Assembly: GCA_023898385.1 (NCBI GenBank)
Contig: CP060220.1
Location: 1,674,001 to 1,738,000, forward strand
Direction: 5' to 3'
DNA: 64,000 nucleotides
Source: Pseudobdellovibrionaceae bacterium
GTDB taxonomy: Bacteria; Bdellovibrionota; Bdellovibrionia; Bdellovibrionales; UBA1609
Numbering within the stretch: the first letter of the stretch is position 1; each line of letters opens with the position of its first letter. Below, in pieces: positions 50,962-60,068 of the stretch. Position numbers and translations under genes: made by a program. Below the pieces are notes generated by a model. It was not told the DNA's origin and ran no database searches. It saw nothing but the letters and a program-made list of their open reading frames with translations.

Positions 50962-52017
50962 TTATGGGACTTCTTCTAAAGTCTCACGAATTGAAGAAAT
51001 AATATCGTTCACTTGCGGCACTGAGGCCTCTTCGAGGCTCGCATGCAGACCTATGCCCGGCAAATTCTTACCGGCTACTACTCGAGGTCTCGCATAGAGA
51101 TCATAAAACAACTCTTGTACCACTCTATAAACCAAGTGTTCGGCAAAATTTGTAACTTCGGTGTCCTCGTTCACGAAAACCACTCGCTTTGTTTTGGTCA
51201 CAGAGGATTTAATGAGCTGCCAATCATAGGGATAGATTGAACGCAGATCAATGACCTCCACCGATACGCCCTCAGAAGAAAGTATATCTGCCGCCTGATT
51301 CGCCATCAAAACATGACGACCGTAAGTGACAACGGTAATGTCTTGGCCCGCCCATGTCACCGCACCTTTACCAATGGGCACTGTGTAGTCTTCTATCTTT
51401 GGCCACTTCGGCTTCCACTTACTACGATCACCCACCGGGGCATCAATCATGGCTTTAAGTGTTTTTTCGTCCTCTGGCTCACCGGGGATCAAATCCTCCC
51501 CGCGCACTCGCATCAACGCTTTGGGCTTTAAAAACAATACGGGATTGGGGTCTTTAATCGCCGCCAGCAATAGACCATAAGCATCTCTCGGGTTCGAAGG
51601 CATGACCACTTTCCATCCTGGAAGCCTTGATGCCCAAGCATCAAAGCTATGGCTATGGTACACCGATCCCCGAATTCCGGCTCCCACGGGAGTCATCACA
51701 ACCATGGGCAAATGGTAATTGCCATTAGTGACCCAATGGGTGTTCCCGGCAATCTTCAATAAATCAATGGTGTTAAATATGTAATCACAAAACTGAATCT
51801 CAGCCACACACCGGTCCCCTGTCATCGCAATGCCGATGGCAGCACCAATTATGCCTCGTTCGTCTAATGGGCTGTTCCACGCTGTTTTTAAGCCCTGAGT
51901 GGCGGTGAAAACCCCACCCAGAGGGGCACCCACATCTTCACCAAAAATATCTGTCACACCTAGCTGGCTTTCACCATAATGAAGGGCCATACGAATAGCT
52001 TGCGCCATGTTTGCCAT
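50962..52017 (-). CDS. 2-oxoacid dehydrogenase E1 component, beta subunit
   Basis: 351 residues. It is a TPP-dependent E1 beta: FGEDVGAPLGGVF, PLDERGIIGAAIGIAMTG, EIQFCDYIFN, THWVTNGNYHLPMVV, and the C-terminal VVAGKNLPGIG. Together with the alpha subunit it decarboxylates a branched-chain 2-oxoacid or pyruvate. Branched-chain 2-oxoacids are favoured by the separate alpha and beta genes, but pyruvate is possible. The start is ATG 52017, sharing one base with the alpha stop (TAATG), after GGAGGGAG. No E2 or E3 gene follows. Confidence 0.88.
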   Translation of the reverse strand: MANMAQAIRMALHYGESQLGVTDIFGEDVGAPLGGVFTATQGLKTAWNSPLDERGIIGAAIGIAMTGDRCVAEIQFCDYIFNTIDLLKIAGNTHWVTNGNYHLPMVVMTPVGAGIRGSVYHSHSFDAWASRLPGWKVVMPSNPRDAYGLLLAAIKDPNPVLFLKPKALMRVRGEDLIPGEPEDEKTLKAMIDAPVGDRSKWKPKWPKIEDYTVPIGKGAVTWAGQDITVVTYGRHVLMANQAADILSSEGVSVEVIDLRSIYPYDWQLIKSSVTKTKRVVFVNEDTEVTNFAEHLVYRVVQELFYDLYARPRVVAGKNLPGIGLHASLEEASVPQVNDIISSIRETLEEVP

Positions 52018-53090
52018 TAGAACTCCCTCCAATTTCCATTTTCATTATCTACGTAGCAATGATCCCAAACACTATCGGCCGATGGCGATGGTTCTGTGCG
52101 CACAAGTTCTTGCGCCGCCCGAGCCTCTTTTTCAAATGCCTCCCAAGTGGATTGCACATCTTTGGCCGTAATCACACCTGATCGCAACAGTTGTTCTTCA
52201 AAATCAAGTAGGCAATCGGGTTCATCAACGCGATTTGCACCTGACGCCGAGGAGTGTCCGTATAACCGAGAAACATGAGCTTCTAGCAACACTGGCTTTC
52301 CTGTTTTTCGAATGTACTGCATTTCTTCCTGCAATCGAATGTAAGATTCAACGGGATCATTCCCTTGAATAACAGCTGTTCGAATATTAAAGGCCTTCCC
52401 GCGATCAGCAATGCTGTCTTCACCATGTTGACCTTCATAGGACGTAGAAATACCCCACTTGTTATTCTGAACTGTGATCAACATCGGCAATTCGTGGCCC
52501 TTTCGGCTAGCCCACACTAGACAAGAAGCAAAATCACCCTCTGCCGTTCCTGCATCGCCACCTGTAATGATGGTGATCCCTTTGGCTTTCTTACGGTGTT
52601 GAGCCCAGGCCGTGCCAATGGCAATGCTGTACTGAACCTCAATAGGCGAAGATACGGGAGTGACATTCCATTCAGGAAAGCAATAGTGGTTTGAAAAGTT
52701 TCGACCACCCGTTGACGGATCTGTGGAGCGATTCATCATCAATCGAATAGAGTCTACCGACGACATACCCATTGCCACCAAGGTGGGCGTGCATCGGTAA
52801 TGTAAATGCAAGTAATCGTGATTGTGACCTTGACCCTTGTTAACCAATAAACCCAATGGAACTCCAAAGGCTTCTTCCCCAGGGGCACCAATCCAAAAAT
52901 AGGACTCCCCACCTTTGTAAATCTTAATCAGTCGCTCTTCGAGAACTCGTGACTTGACCATTAACGAATGTATCTGCCGCAAAAGGTCCTTCGACAGTGC
53001 CGAATGGCTGCTACCTTTTTTAGAACCTTTGTTTTTCGATCTTCCTGACTCTGATGAGGATGAAGATGCGTTGGAAGTTAATCTCGCCAT
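52017..53090 (-). CDS. 2-oxoacid dehydrogenase E1 component, alpha subunit
   Basis: 357 residues. The TPP/Mg2+ site GGDAGTAEGDFASCL ... VQNNKWGIST is intact. FWIGAPGEEAFGV, HYRCTPTLVAMGM and the phosphorylation-loop-like segment YGHSSASGANR are E1 alpha features. The first 30 residues are Ser/Lys-rich and low complexity. ATG at 53090 follows AGAGGGG; a TTG at 53108 is the alternative. It is the first gene of the alpha-beta pair. Confidence 0.88.
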   Translation of the reverse strand: MARLTSNASSSSSESGRSKNKGSKKGSSHSALSKDLLRQIHSLMVKSRVLEERLIKIYKGGESYFWIGAPGEEAFGVPLGLLVNKGQGHNHDYLHLHYRCTPTLVAMGMSSVDSIRLMMNRSTDPSTGGRNFSNHYCFPEWNVTPVSSPIEVQYSIAIGTAWAQHRKKAKGITIITGGDAGTAEGDFASCLVWASRKGHELPMLITVQNNKWGISTSYEGQHGEDSIADRGKAFNIRTAVIQGNDPVESYIRLQEEMQYIRKTGKPVLLEAHVSRLYGHSSASGANRVDEPDCLLDFEEQLLRSGVITAKDVQSTWEAFEKEARAAQELVRTEPSPSADSVWDHCYVDNENGNWREF

Positions 53091-53199
53091 AACCCCTCTT
53101 ATGAACAATCTACAATGATTACTAAGGGGTACTAACGAGCACAGACAAAGTCAAAAACTAAACCCGTCGGCTCAGCTTAAATTCAGTGGAATCAAAGCG

Positions 53200-55248
53200 T
53201 TATTGGTCTTCTGATTTTGAACCGACCTTTATGTCAACTTTACCCAGTTCGGCGGCCAAATCAGCTGCAATATTTACGGCTTCTTGAATATCAGCACGCT
53301 CAAGGTATTTTTTCTGTTTTTCTTCTTTTGATAAGATGCGATCAGGGTCCACGCCCTTTTTCTTTTCTTCGGCCCGCTTCTCTTCACGCTCCTTCAGGAT
53401 CTCACCAACTACAATAGTGCGACCTTGCTTTTTGGCCTTTTTGATTTCATCTTCAACTTCTTTAAAATCCTTGTTTTTTGCCACTCGTTTTTTTGAAGCT
53501 TGCTTCAAATTGCGGATGATTTTTCCGTCAATGGGATGCCAATACCCCACTCCCGCAGGAACAAACGCCTCTGCCGACAAAAAGGGTTTAATGCTCTTAG
53601 GTGGCAATGAATAGTCTAGAGTTTTCTCGCCAATTTCATCGGTTGAATAGGGACTTGGAAACTCTATATCTGCATCAACTCCCCGATGCTGGGTAGAGTT
53701 ACCCCCTGGAGTAAAAAACATTCCCACCGTCGTCTTTAGCGCGCCAAATGCCCCACCCCTCAAAGGTTGCACAGACTGCACACTGCCCTTACCAAAGGTG
53801 TGGTCGCCGCCCACAATAATCGCCCGCTTGTAATCCTTAAGGGTGCCAGAAACAATTTCAGAAGCACTGGCAGAAATTCGACTGATCAGCACCACAAGTG
53901 GGCCTGGCCAATCCACTTTTGGATCTAAATCAGCCAATTCTTGCGCCGGCCGACCGATGTCGCGGCTGGATTGCTTCACCACATTCCCCACTCTAAAAAA
54001 CAAACCTGCAATTTTCACAGCATCATCGAGTGATCCACCACCATTAGTTGACAAATCAAAAACTACTGAGTCCACATTCTTATCACGCACTTCAGCTAGA
54101 AGCTTCTTAACGTCACTTGCCGCCGAACGGCCACCCTTTCGCGTATCCGCGTAAAACGATGGAAGATCCAAAAGAGCTATTTTATAGGTCTTATCCCCCA
54201 CCTTACGATCTAAGTAAGTAACCGCAGCGGCTTCGTCCTCCAGATCCACTTTTTGCCGAACCAACGTCACAGTAAGTGTTTCATTCTTCTTGGCCGATTT
54301 TCTTAAAACCCGCAGCCGCACCTTTGAGCCCTTTGGCCCACGAATTCGGCGAACCACATCACGCAATTCCATTTCAATCACATTTTCAAATTCACCCTGT
54401 TCGCCCTGGGCCACTGCGATGATTTTATCTTGTGTTTTTAACTGATTGGATTTGTAAGCCGCCCCACCAGGCAATAAATTTTCGATCAGCGTAAACCCGT
54501 CTTTTGAACTCAGGGTAGCGCCAATTCCCTCTAAGGAAAGATTCATATTGATTAAAAAATCCTCCCAGCTGTCCCGTGAAAAATAACTCGAATGAGGATC
54601 TAGTGCGTGAGCAAAGGCATCGATATAAGTAGCCCAAAGATCTTCTGTTTCATAAGTGCGCACCCGGCGCTCCACTCGTTCGTAGTTTCGCTCCACATAC
54701 TTCTTGGCTTCGGCCATTTCCATATCCGTGGCCAAATAGTTGGCGACTTGAAACTGAAGATACTGCTTCAGAAATTTCTCGGCTTGCGCTTTACTCGCTG
54801 GATAGGCCCGCTCATCGGCATCCAGGTTTAAAGAGGTTTTTGGATCAAACTTAAAACCCTTATTTAAGTACTGCTTAACAAAAGCCACGCGTTCAGCCAC
54901 TCGCTTCACGAGCAAGTCTTGGGCCTCCACAATGGGTGTACACTGCTTATTGGCTGTGGCTTTTACAATCCCTTTTAACTTTCGCTTAAGTAGAGATACG
55001 TCCTTATTTAATAAATAAATCTTTGACCCATCCAATTTTTCAATAAACTGATCAATGGTTCGGTCTTCGATTTCTTTTGACGGCTGATCGTGAAGAACAT
55101 GATAGGCCAAAAAACTCCGTTCAATATCCCAAATGTGGTCACAGCTGAGATTACTGGTCGCCGCTTTCTGTGCAAAAGCCTGATATGATATTAAAAAACC
55201 AATAACAATAACTGATAGTCGACTCAAGAAACCTATGGAATACCGCAT
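53200..55248 (-). CDS. prc: Tail-specific (C-terminal processing) protease, S41 family
   Basis: 682 residues with a signal peptide ending QAFAQ. The PDZ region (EGIGATLSSKDGFTLIENLLPGGAA) precedes the S41 core: DLSTNGGGSLDDAV, SRISASASEIVSG with the catalytic Ser, and HTFGKGSVQ with the catalytic Lys. The length and the Lys-rich C-terminal part match Prc/Tsp rather than short CtpA. It trims periplasmic proteins at their C-termini. A sigma-28-like GCCGATAA lies upstream. It sits after topA on the same strand. Confidence 0.92.
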   Translation of the reverse strand: MRYSIGFLSRLSVIVIGFLISYQAFAQKAATSNLSCDHIWDIERSFLAYHVLHDQPSKEIEDRTIDQFIEKLDGSKIYLLNKDVSLLKRKLKGIVKATANKQCTPIVEAQDLLVKRVAERVAFVKQYLNKGFKFDPKTSLNLDADERAYPASKAQAEKFLKQYLQFQVANYLATDMEMAEAKKYVERNYERVERRVRTYETEDLWATYIDAFAHALDPHSSYFSRDSWEDFLINMNLSLEGIGATLSSKDGFTLIENLLPGGAAYKSNQLKTQDKIIAVAQGEQGEFENVIEMELRDVVRRIRGPKGSKVRLRVLRKSAKKNETLTVTLVRQKVDLEDEAAAVTYLDRKVGDKTYKIALLDLPSFYADTRKGGRSAASDVKKLLAEVRDKNVDSVVFDLSTNGGGSLDDAVKIAGLFFRVGNVVKQSSRDIGRPAQELADLDPKVDWPGPLVVLISRISASASEIVSGTLKDYKRAIIVGGDHTFGKGSVQSVQPLRGGAFGALKTTVGMFFTPGGNSTQHRGVDADIEFPSPYSTDEIGEKTLDYSLPPKSIKPFLSAEAFVPAGVGYWHPIDGKIIRNLKQASKKRVAKNKDFKEVEDEIKKAKKQGRTIVVGEILKEREEKRAEEKKKGVDPDRILSKEEKQKKYLERADIQEAVNIAADLAAELGKVDIKVGSKSEDQ

Positions 55249-55294
55249 GTTGGACCTTTCCCGTTGATCAATCTGGCGTTTCGAATTCTAGATC

Positions 55295-55321
55295 TTATCG
55301 GCCCTAGACTCAAAAATTAAA
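55295..55321 (-). promoter_or_regulatory. Sigma-28-like promoter candidate for prc
   Basis: On the minus strand GCCGATAA (55302-55295) is an exact match to the FliA -10 consensus. Eleven bases upstream is TTTAATTT, a weak -35 match. GATC follows, so the local CCGATAAGA agrees with the two lipoprotein promoters. It lies 46 bases before the prc ATG, in the topA-prc gap. Confidence 0.35.
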
Positions 55322-55343
55322 CTCCACTTCAGTCGAGGACTTT

Positions 55344-58106
55344 TCAGTCTGCCGAAGTCGACGCACTACTGCCAGACTTTTCTCCAGCCCGACGCCTGAT
55401 AACTGTAGAACTTTTTGCCGCCTTTTTCTTACCCGGCGCCTTACTCGAGGCCTTTTTTCCAGCCACTTTTTTATTTGCCTTCTTTGCCGCCACTTTCTTT
55501 TTAGCAGGACCCGATTTTTTCTTAGCTGCCTTTTTCTGTGGCTTCTTCTTGGTCACCTTCGATGCCAACAATTCAATTGCCTGCTCTTTAGTCACATCTT
55601 CAGGCTTAATATCTTCTGGCAAGCTGGCATTTACTTTTCCACATTTGATATACGGACCATACTTGCCCGTGAGTACTTGAATTTCATCTCCCGAATCCGG
55701 ATGCGCACCCAGCTCTTTTATGGGCGCCGCTCGTCCACGAACTTTTTTCGGCTGCATGAGCAACTCAATAGCTCGCTCCAAATCCACTTCAAATAAGTCG
55801 TCCGATTTTGGAATCGAACGGTAATCGCCATCACACACTACGTAGGGGCCAAAACGCCCGAGTCCTTTCTTAATGACTTTTCCAGTTTCTGGATGCTCAC
55901 CCAAAGTTTTAGGCAACTCAAGAAGGCTCAAGGCCTGACCAATAGTTACTGTTTCCGGGTCCATTTGAGGTGGCACTGCAATTCGTTTTGGTTTTGACTC
56001 GGCTCCATCGCCTTCTGCTTCACCCAGCTGCACATAAGGACCATAGCGACCACTCAATACATACACCGGCAAACCGGTTTCTGGGTCTTTCCCCAGAGCA
56101 TCGGCTCCATTGATTTTTTGATCAATCAGCTTATTTGCCGATTCCTCTGTCATATCGCCCGGAAAATAATTATCGGGAAGAGAAGCACATATCTCTTCTC
56201 CCTTTTGTTTTCGGCAAACATAGGCGCCATATCGACCAATTCGAAAGCTTAAACCCTTTAGACCAGGTAGCTCAATATTTCTCGATGTTTCGTCACTAAT
56301 CACCGACTCTTGCTTTTCAACTTTTGTTTTTAAACCCGAGTCGCCAAAATATACCGATTTTAAATACTTTTTGTACTCAAGATCACCTTGGGCGATGTCG
56401 TCCAAACGTCGTTCCATATCTGAGGTAAAATCAAGGGCTACGTAATCCGGCAAACTCTCACTCAGTAACTTTGTCACTACCATAGCGGTGAACGTGGGCA
56501 CCAAAGCGTTGCCCACTTTCTTAACATACCCACGATCTTGAATGGTGCTAATAATTACGGCGTATGTTGACGGACGACCAATGCCTTCTTTTTCCATAAA
56601 CTGAACCAAAGACGCTTCAGTAAATCGTGCTGGCGGTTTAGTTTCGTGAGGCAAACACTTTAGATCTTTGCATTGAACGACTTCGCCTTTTTTGAGCTGA
56701 GGCAACCGAATTTCACGATCATCCAATGCCGCCTCTGGATCATCTTTACCTTCAACATAAGCCTTTAAAAAACCCGGAAATTCTATAGTCATCCCTGATG
56801 CACCAAACTCAGCATCGCCCACCCTTATGCGAACGCTCATTTGTTTGTGTTCCGAATTGACCATCTGAGAAGCCACGGTTCGCTTCCAAATTAAATCGTA
56901 AACCTTTAGTTGTTCACCCAACAACCCTGAATCCTCTGGGCGTACAAACTCCGTGCCTGCAGGACGAATGGCTTCGTGCGCCTCTTGCGCGCCTTTGACC
57001 TTTTTCTTGGTGTACGTCCGCGCCTCTGGGGGCAAATAGTTTTTGCCGTACAAACTCGTAATGCAATCGCGGGCCGCTTTAATCGCCTGGTCAGAAAGTG
57101 CGGTGGAATCTGTTCTCATGTAAGTGATAATACCGCGCTCGTAAAGCTTCTGCGCCACTTGCATGGTTTGCTTGGAGCTCATCCCCAATTTTCTGTTGGC
57201 CTCTTGTTGCAATGTGGATGTGATAAAAGGCGGTGCCGGCTTTCGCGATACAGGTCGCTCCTCGACAGAGGAAACCTTCCACTCTTTTTTATCAATGCTT
57301 TTATAGATTTCTTTGGCATCTGCCTCTTCAAGGTGAAGAACAGTGTCTTTGCGGTCGGCCAGTAGCTTACCCGTTTCGCTGTCAAAATCCTTGCCAGTTG
57401 CAATGCGCTTTTCCTTATAGCTAACAATCTTTGCATCAAACCCCACGGAACTTTTACTCAAAGCACCCACAAGATCCCAATACTCAGCTTTGTTAAAACG
57501 CAATCTCTCTTGCTCTCGTTCAGCAATCAGGCGCACCGCCACTGATTGAACTCGTCCAGCAGAAAGACCGTAGGCCACTTTTTTCCACAACAAAGGAGAA
57601 ATTGTATACCCCACCAGACGATCCAGAATTCGGCGGGCTTCTTGCGCTCGGACCAAATCAAGATCCACTTCTCGCACATGTTTAACCGCGTCCTCGATGG
57701 CTTCTTTTGTGATCTCATGAAACACCATGCGCTTCACAGGAACCTTGGGCTTTAACACCTCAACTAAATGCCAACTGATACTCTCCCCTTCGCGGTCTTC
57801 GTCCGTTGCCAGAATCAGCTCGTCGGCATCTTTGAGTTTGTCTTTGAGATCTTTGACAATGCGTACTTTAGTTTTAGGAATACAATATACGGGCTCAAAA
57901 CCCTCTTCCACATTCACGCCCAAGTTGGCCCAAGGTTGCTTTTTAAATTTCTCAGGAATATCTTTTGCCGATTGCGGCAAATCGCGAATATGACCCATAC
58001 AGGACTCAACAATGAAGCCTTTGCCTAAAAATTTGCGGATTGTGCGGGCCTTTGTCGGTGACTCCACGATAACGAGCTTGGTTCCACCGCTGGTATTTTT
58101 TGCCAT
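55344..58106 (-). CDS. topA: DNA topoisomerase I with Lys/Ala-rich tail
   Basis: About 920 residues. The TOPRIM domain (KLVIVESPTKARTIRKFLG, ATDEDREGE) and the catalytic Tyr in YMRTDS are intact. After the core there are several repeats of the topoisomerase C-terminal type (GRYGAYVCRK, GRYGPYVQLG, GRFGPYVVCD, GKYGPYIKCG), and then about 70 residues dominated by Lys and Ala, like histone H1 tails, which bind DNA nonspecifically. It relaxes negative supercoils. The ATG at 58106 begins just before the TOPRIM; 19 upstream codons are unsupported. Divergent from a HAD gene. Confidence 0.95.
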   Translation of the reverse strand: MAKNTSGGTKLVIVESPTKARTIRKFLGKGFIVESCMGHIRDLPQSAKDIPEKFKKQPWANLGVNVEEGFEPVYCIPKTKVRIVKDLKDKLKDADELILATDEDREGESISWHLVEVLKPKVPVKRMVFHEITKEAIEDAVKHVREVDLDLVRAQEARRILDRLVGYTISPLLWKKVAYGLSAGRVQSVAVRLIAEREQERLRFNKAEYWDLVGALSKSSVGFDAKIVSYKEKRIATGKDFDSETGKLLADRKDTVLHLEEADAKEIYKSIDKKEWKVSSVEERPVSRKPAPPFITSTLQQEANRKLGMSSKQTMQVAQKLYERGIITYMRTDSTALSDQAIKAARDCITSLYGKNYLPPEARTYTKKKVKGAQEAHEAIRPAGTEFVRPEDSGLLGEQLKVYDLIWKRTVASQMVNSEHKQMSVRIRVGDAEFGASGMTIEFPGFLKAYVEGKDDPEAALDDREIRLPQLKKGEVVQCKDLKCLPHETKPPARFTEASLVQFMEKEGIGRPSTYAVIISTIQDRGYVKKVGNALVPTFTAMVVTKLLSESLPDYVALDFTSDMERRLDDIAQGDLEYKKYLKSVYFGDSGLKTKVEKQESVISDETSRNIELPGLKGLSFRIGRYGAYVCRKQKGEEICASLPDNYFPGDMTEESANKLIDQKINGADALGKDPETGLPVYVLSGRYGPYVQLGEAEGDGAESKPKRIAVPPQMDPETVTIGQALSLLELPKTLGEHPETGKVIKKGLGRFGPYVVCDGDYRSIPKSDDLFEVDLERAIELLMQPKKVRGRAAPIKELGAHPDSGDEIQVLTGKYGPYIKCGKVNASLPEDIKPEDVTKEQAIELLASKVTKKKPQKKAAKKKSGPAKKKVAAKKANKKVAGKKASSKAPGKKKAAKSSTVIRRRAGEKSGSSASTSAD

Positions 58107-58187
58107 ATTGTTATTCCATTCCTGTATTTGACTCGACGCCTCTATTACCACTATGGGCTTCACTGTAGTTTATGATAGAAACAAGGC

Positions 58188-58958
58188 ATGAAGCCAATCA
58201 CAAATTTCAAAAACCCTGGAATCAAAGTACTTTTTACTGATATCGACGACACGCTCACACACCAAGGTCGATTGCAAGCTGAGGCCTATGATGCCCTTTG
58301 GCAATTGCATAATGCGAACATTGCGGTGGTGCCGGTAACGGGTCGACCAGCGGGTTGGTGCGAACTCATTGCCCGCCAGTGGCCCGTAGCGGGCGTCATT
58401 GGCGAAAACGGTGGATTGTATTTCCGGTATCACGAAAAAAAGATGCACAGGCATTATGCATTTCCGGCCACCACACGTAAGGATCATCGAAGTCGCCTCG
58501 AACTCGTAAAGGCGGAAGTTTTGCAACAGGTGCCAGGTGCGGCATTGGCCTCTGATCAGTTTTGTCGCGAAATGGATTTAGCCATCGATTACTGTGAAGA
58601 TGTTGCCCCACTTGACAAAGGCCAGGTGCAAAAAATCGTAGATATCTTTACGAAACATGGAGCCACGGTGAAAGTCAGCTCTATCCACGTCAACGGGTGG
58701 TTCGGCGACTATGACAAGCTCACCATGTGTAAGGCATTTGCCGAAACCGAACTGCAGATCCGTTTAGATACGCAAGGGTCAATCTGCGCTTTCGTGGGGG
58801 ACTCCCCCAATGACGAGCCTTTGTTTGAGTATTTCGAAAACTCCTTTGCCGTAGCGAATGTGAATCGATTTGTGGACGACATGAGTCACTTACCCAAATA
58901 CGTGGCCAAAAAAGAAGGCGGCCTCGGGTTCGCAGAAATTGCCAAGCGAATGTATTAA
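58188..58958 (+). CDS. HAD-family hydrolase, subfamily IIB
   Basis: 256 residues. Motif I is FTDIDDTLT (Asp18, Asp20), with VVPVTGRP (motif II) and VGDSPNDEPLF (motif IV). The cap type and length match Cof-like and mannosyl-3-phosphoglycerate phosphatase-like IIB enzymes, which hydrolyse sugar phosphates. The exact substrate is unknown. It is divergent from topA, and its stop lies seven bases before a 98-bp palindrome. Confidence 0.88.
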   Translation: MKPITNFKNPGIKVLFTDIDDTLTHQGRLQAEAYDALWQLHNANIAVVPVTGRPAGWCELIARQWPVAGVIGENGGLYFRYHEKKMHRHYAFPATTRKDHRSRLELVKAEVLQQVPGAALASDQFCREMDLAIDYCEDVAPLDKGQVQKIVDIFTKHGATVKVSSIHVNGWFGDYDKLTMCKAFAETELQIRLDTQGSICAFVGDSPNDEPLFEYFENSFAVANVNRFVDDMSHLPKYVAKKEGGLGFAEIAKRMY

Positions 58959-58965
58959 ACATCGG

Positions 58966-59063
58966 CATCCCCAAAAGGTATCGGATTACTTTTGGTAGCA
59001 ATAGTGCGTCACCAGAGTGACGCGCCATTGCTACCAAAAGTAATCCGATACCTTTTGGGGATG
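58966..59063. repeat. 98-bp near-perfect palindrome
   Basis: A 37-base left arm (58966-59002, starting CATCCCCAAAAGG) is matched without mismatch by the right arm (59027-59063). Inside is a further stem, GCGTCAC (59006-59012) with GTGACGC (59017-59023) around loop CAGA; only three bases on each side between the stems do not pair. It begins seven bases after the HAD stop. A TCTTTT run follows the right arm. It could be a very strong terminator, a mobile palindromic repeat, or the site of a hairpin-based process. Confidence 0.9.
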
Positions 59064-59204
59064 TCTTTTCCGGAAAACCATTAACGTAAACTCTTGCCCT
59101 GATATGGCCTTGGACAGAACGAGCCTTTATCACTTTGGTTGACGCAGTGTCGCCACTAAAGGAAGCAGGTACCTATTGCGAACAACACCGGGTAGCGTTT
59201 TTAC

Positions 59205-60068
59205 ATGACCCCTAACGTTCGCACCTATCAGGACTACCGACAGTTTTTGAAGGATTTTGCTGAATATAAGCGCCGGCAGAATTCCCATTGGAGCTATGGG
59301 ACCTGGGCCCACTCCTTGGGACTTAAGGCCACCACATCTATATCCATGATCATCAATGGACAGCGGCATCCTGGCGAACAGATCCTTCACTCTCTGGTTG
59401 AATACTTTGGTTTTAGTCCCAATGAGGAGTCTCACTTTCGAAACTTGGTGGCGCTGGCGAAATCCAATGAAACCCATCTAAAAAATATTCTTAAAAAAGA
59501 AGTGCATACATCAAGCCTTAAACAACCTCGTCCACCCATTTCTCGTCATTTGTTTTCACAAATTTTTGAATGGCATTTTATGGCTTTACGGCAATTGGCC
59601 CGTATGGGACGCCTCACTACCAACAGTCAAATCACAAAACGCCAACTTCTCCATCGACTTTCAGAAAAAACCATTCAAATGGCCACAGAAAAACTCATCC
59701 ACCTCAGATTACTTGAACTCGACAGTGAACAAAAACTGGTGGCACCGGCCTCACCCCTGTCTACACAGCAAGACATACCAGATGAGAACATTCGAGCATT
59801 TCATCAACAGATGATTTCCCTGGCCGCGCAGTCTGTCCAACGTGTTTCCGTAAAAGAAAGAGAGATCGTTGGACTCACCATTCCGATCTCTCGCGCTAAA
59901 TTGAGACAAGCTAAAGAACTCATTCGAAAATTTGCCTCCGAATTTGACGCGCTAATGGACGACACCCAGGGCGATGCCGTTTATCAATTAAATGTGCAGT
60001 TTTTTCCGTTAGCCGAAGGCGTCATCAATGATCACGACAAGGAACCATCTAATGAAAAGAATCACTAG
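59205..60068 (+). CDS. TIGR02147-family protein (DUF4423)
   Basis: 287 residues. It matches the TIGR02147/DUF4423 pattern: RTYQDYRQFLKDFAEYKRRQN, SYGTWAHSLGLKATTSISMIINGQRHPG (helix-turn-helix-like), EYFGFSPNEESHFRNLVALAK, then the DUF4423 region with SVQRVSVKEREIVGLTIPIS. The family is abundant in Bdellovibrio and Fibrobacter and is thought to be DNA-binding regulation, not established. Its 3' end overlaps the next secreted-protein gene by 17 bases, so the two form a unit. It follows the 98-bp palindrome. Confidence 0.85.
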   Translation: MTPNVRTYQDYRQFLKDFAEYKRRQNSHWSYGTWAHSLGLKATTSISMIINGQRHPGEQILHSLVEYFGFSPNEESHFRNLVALAKSNETHLKNILKKEVHTSSLKQPRPPISRHLFSQIFEWHFMALRQLARMGRLTTNSQITKRQLLHRLSEKTIQMATEKLIHLRLLELDSEQKLVAPASPLSTQQDIPDENIRAFHQQMISLAAQSVQRVSVKEREIVGLTIPISRAKLRQAKELIRKFASEFDALMDDTQGDAVYQLNVQFFPLAEGVINDHDKEPSNEKNH

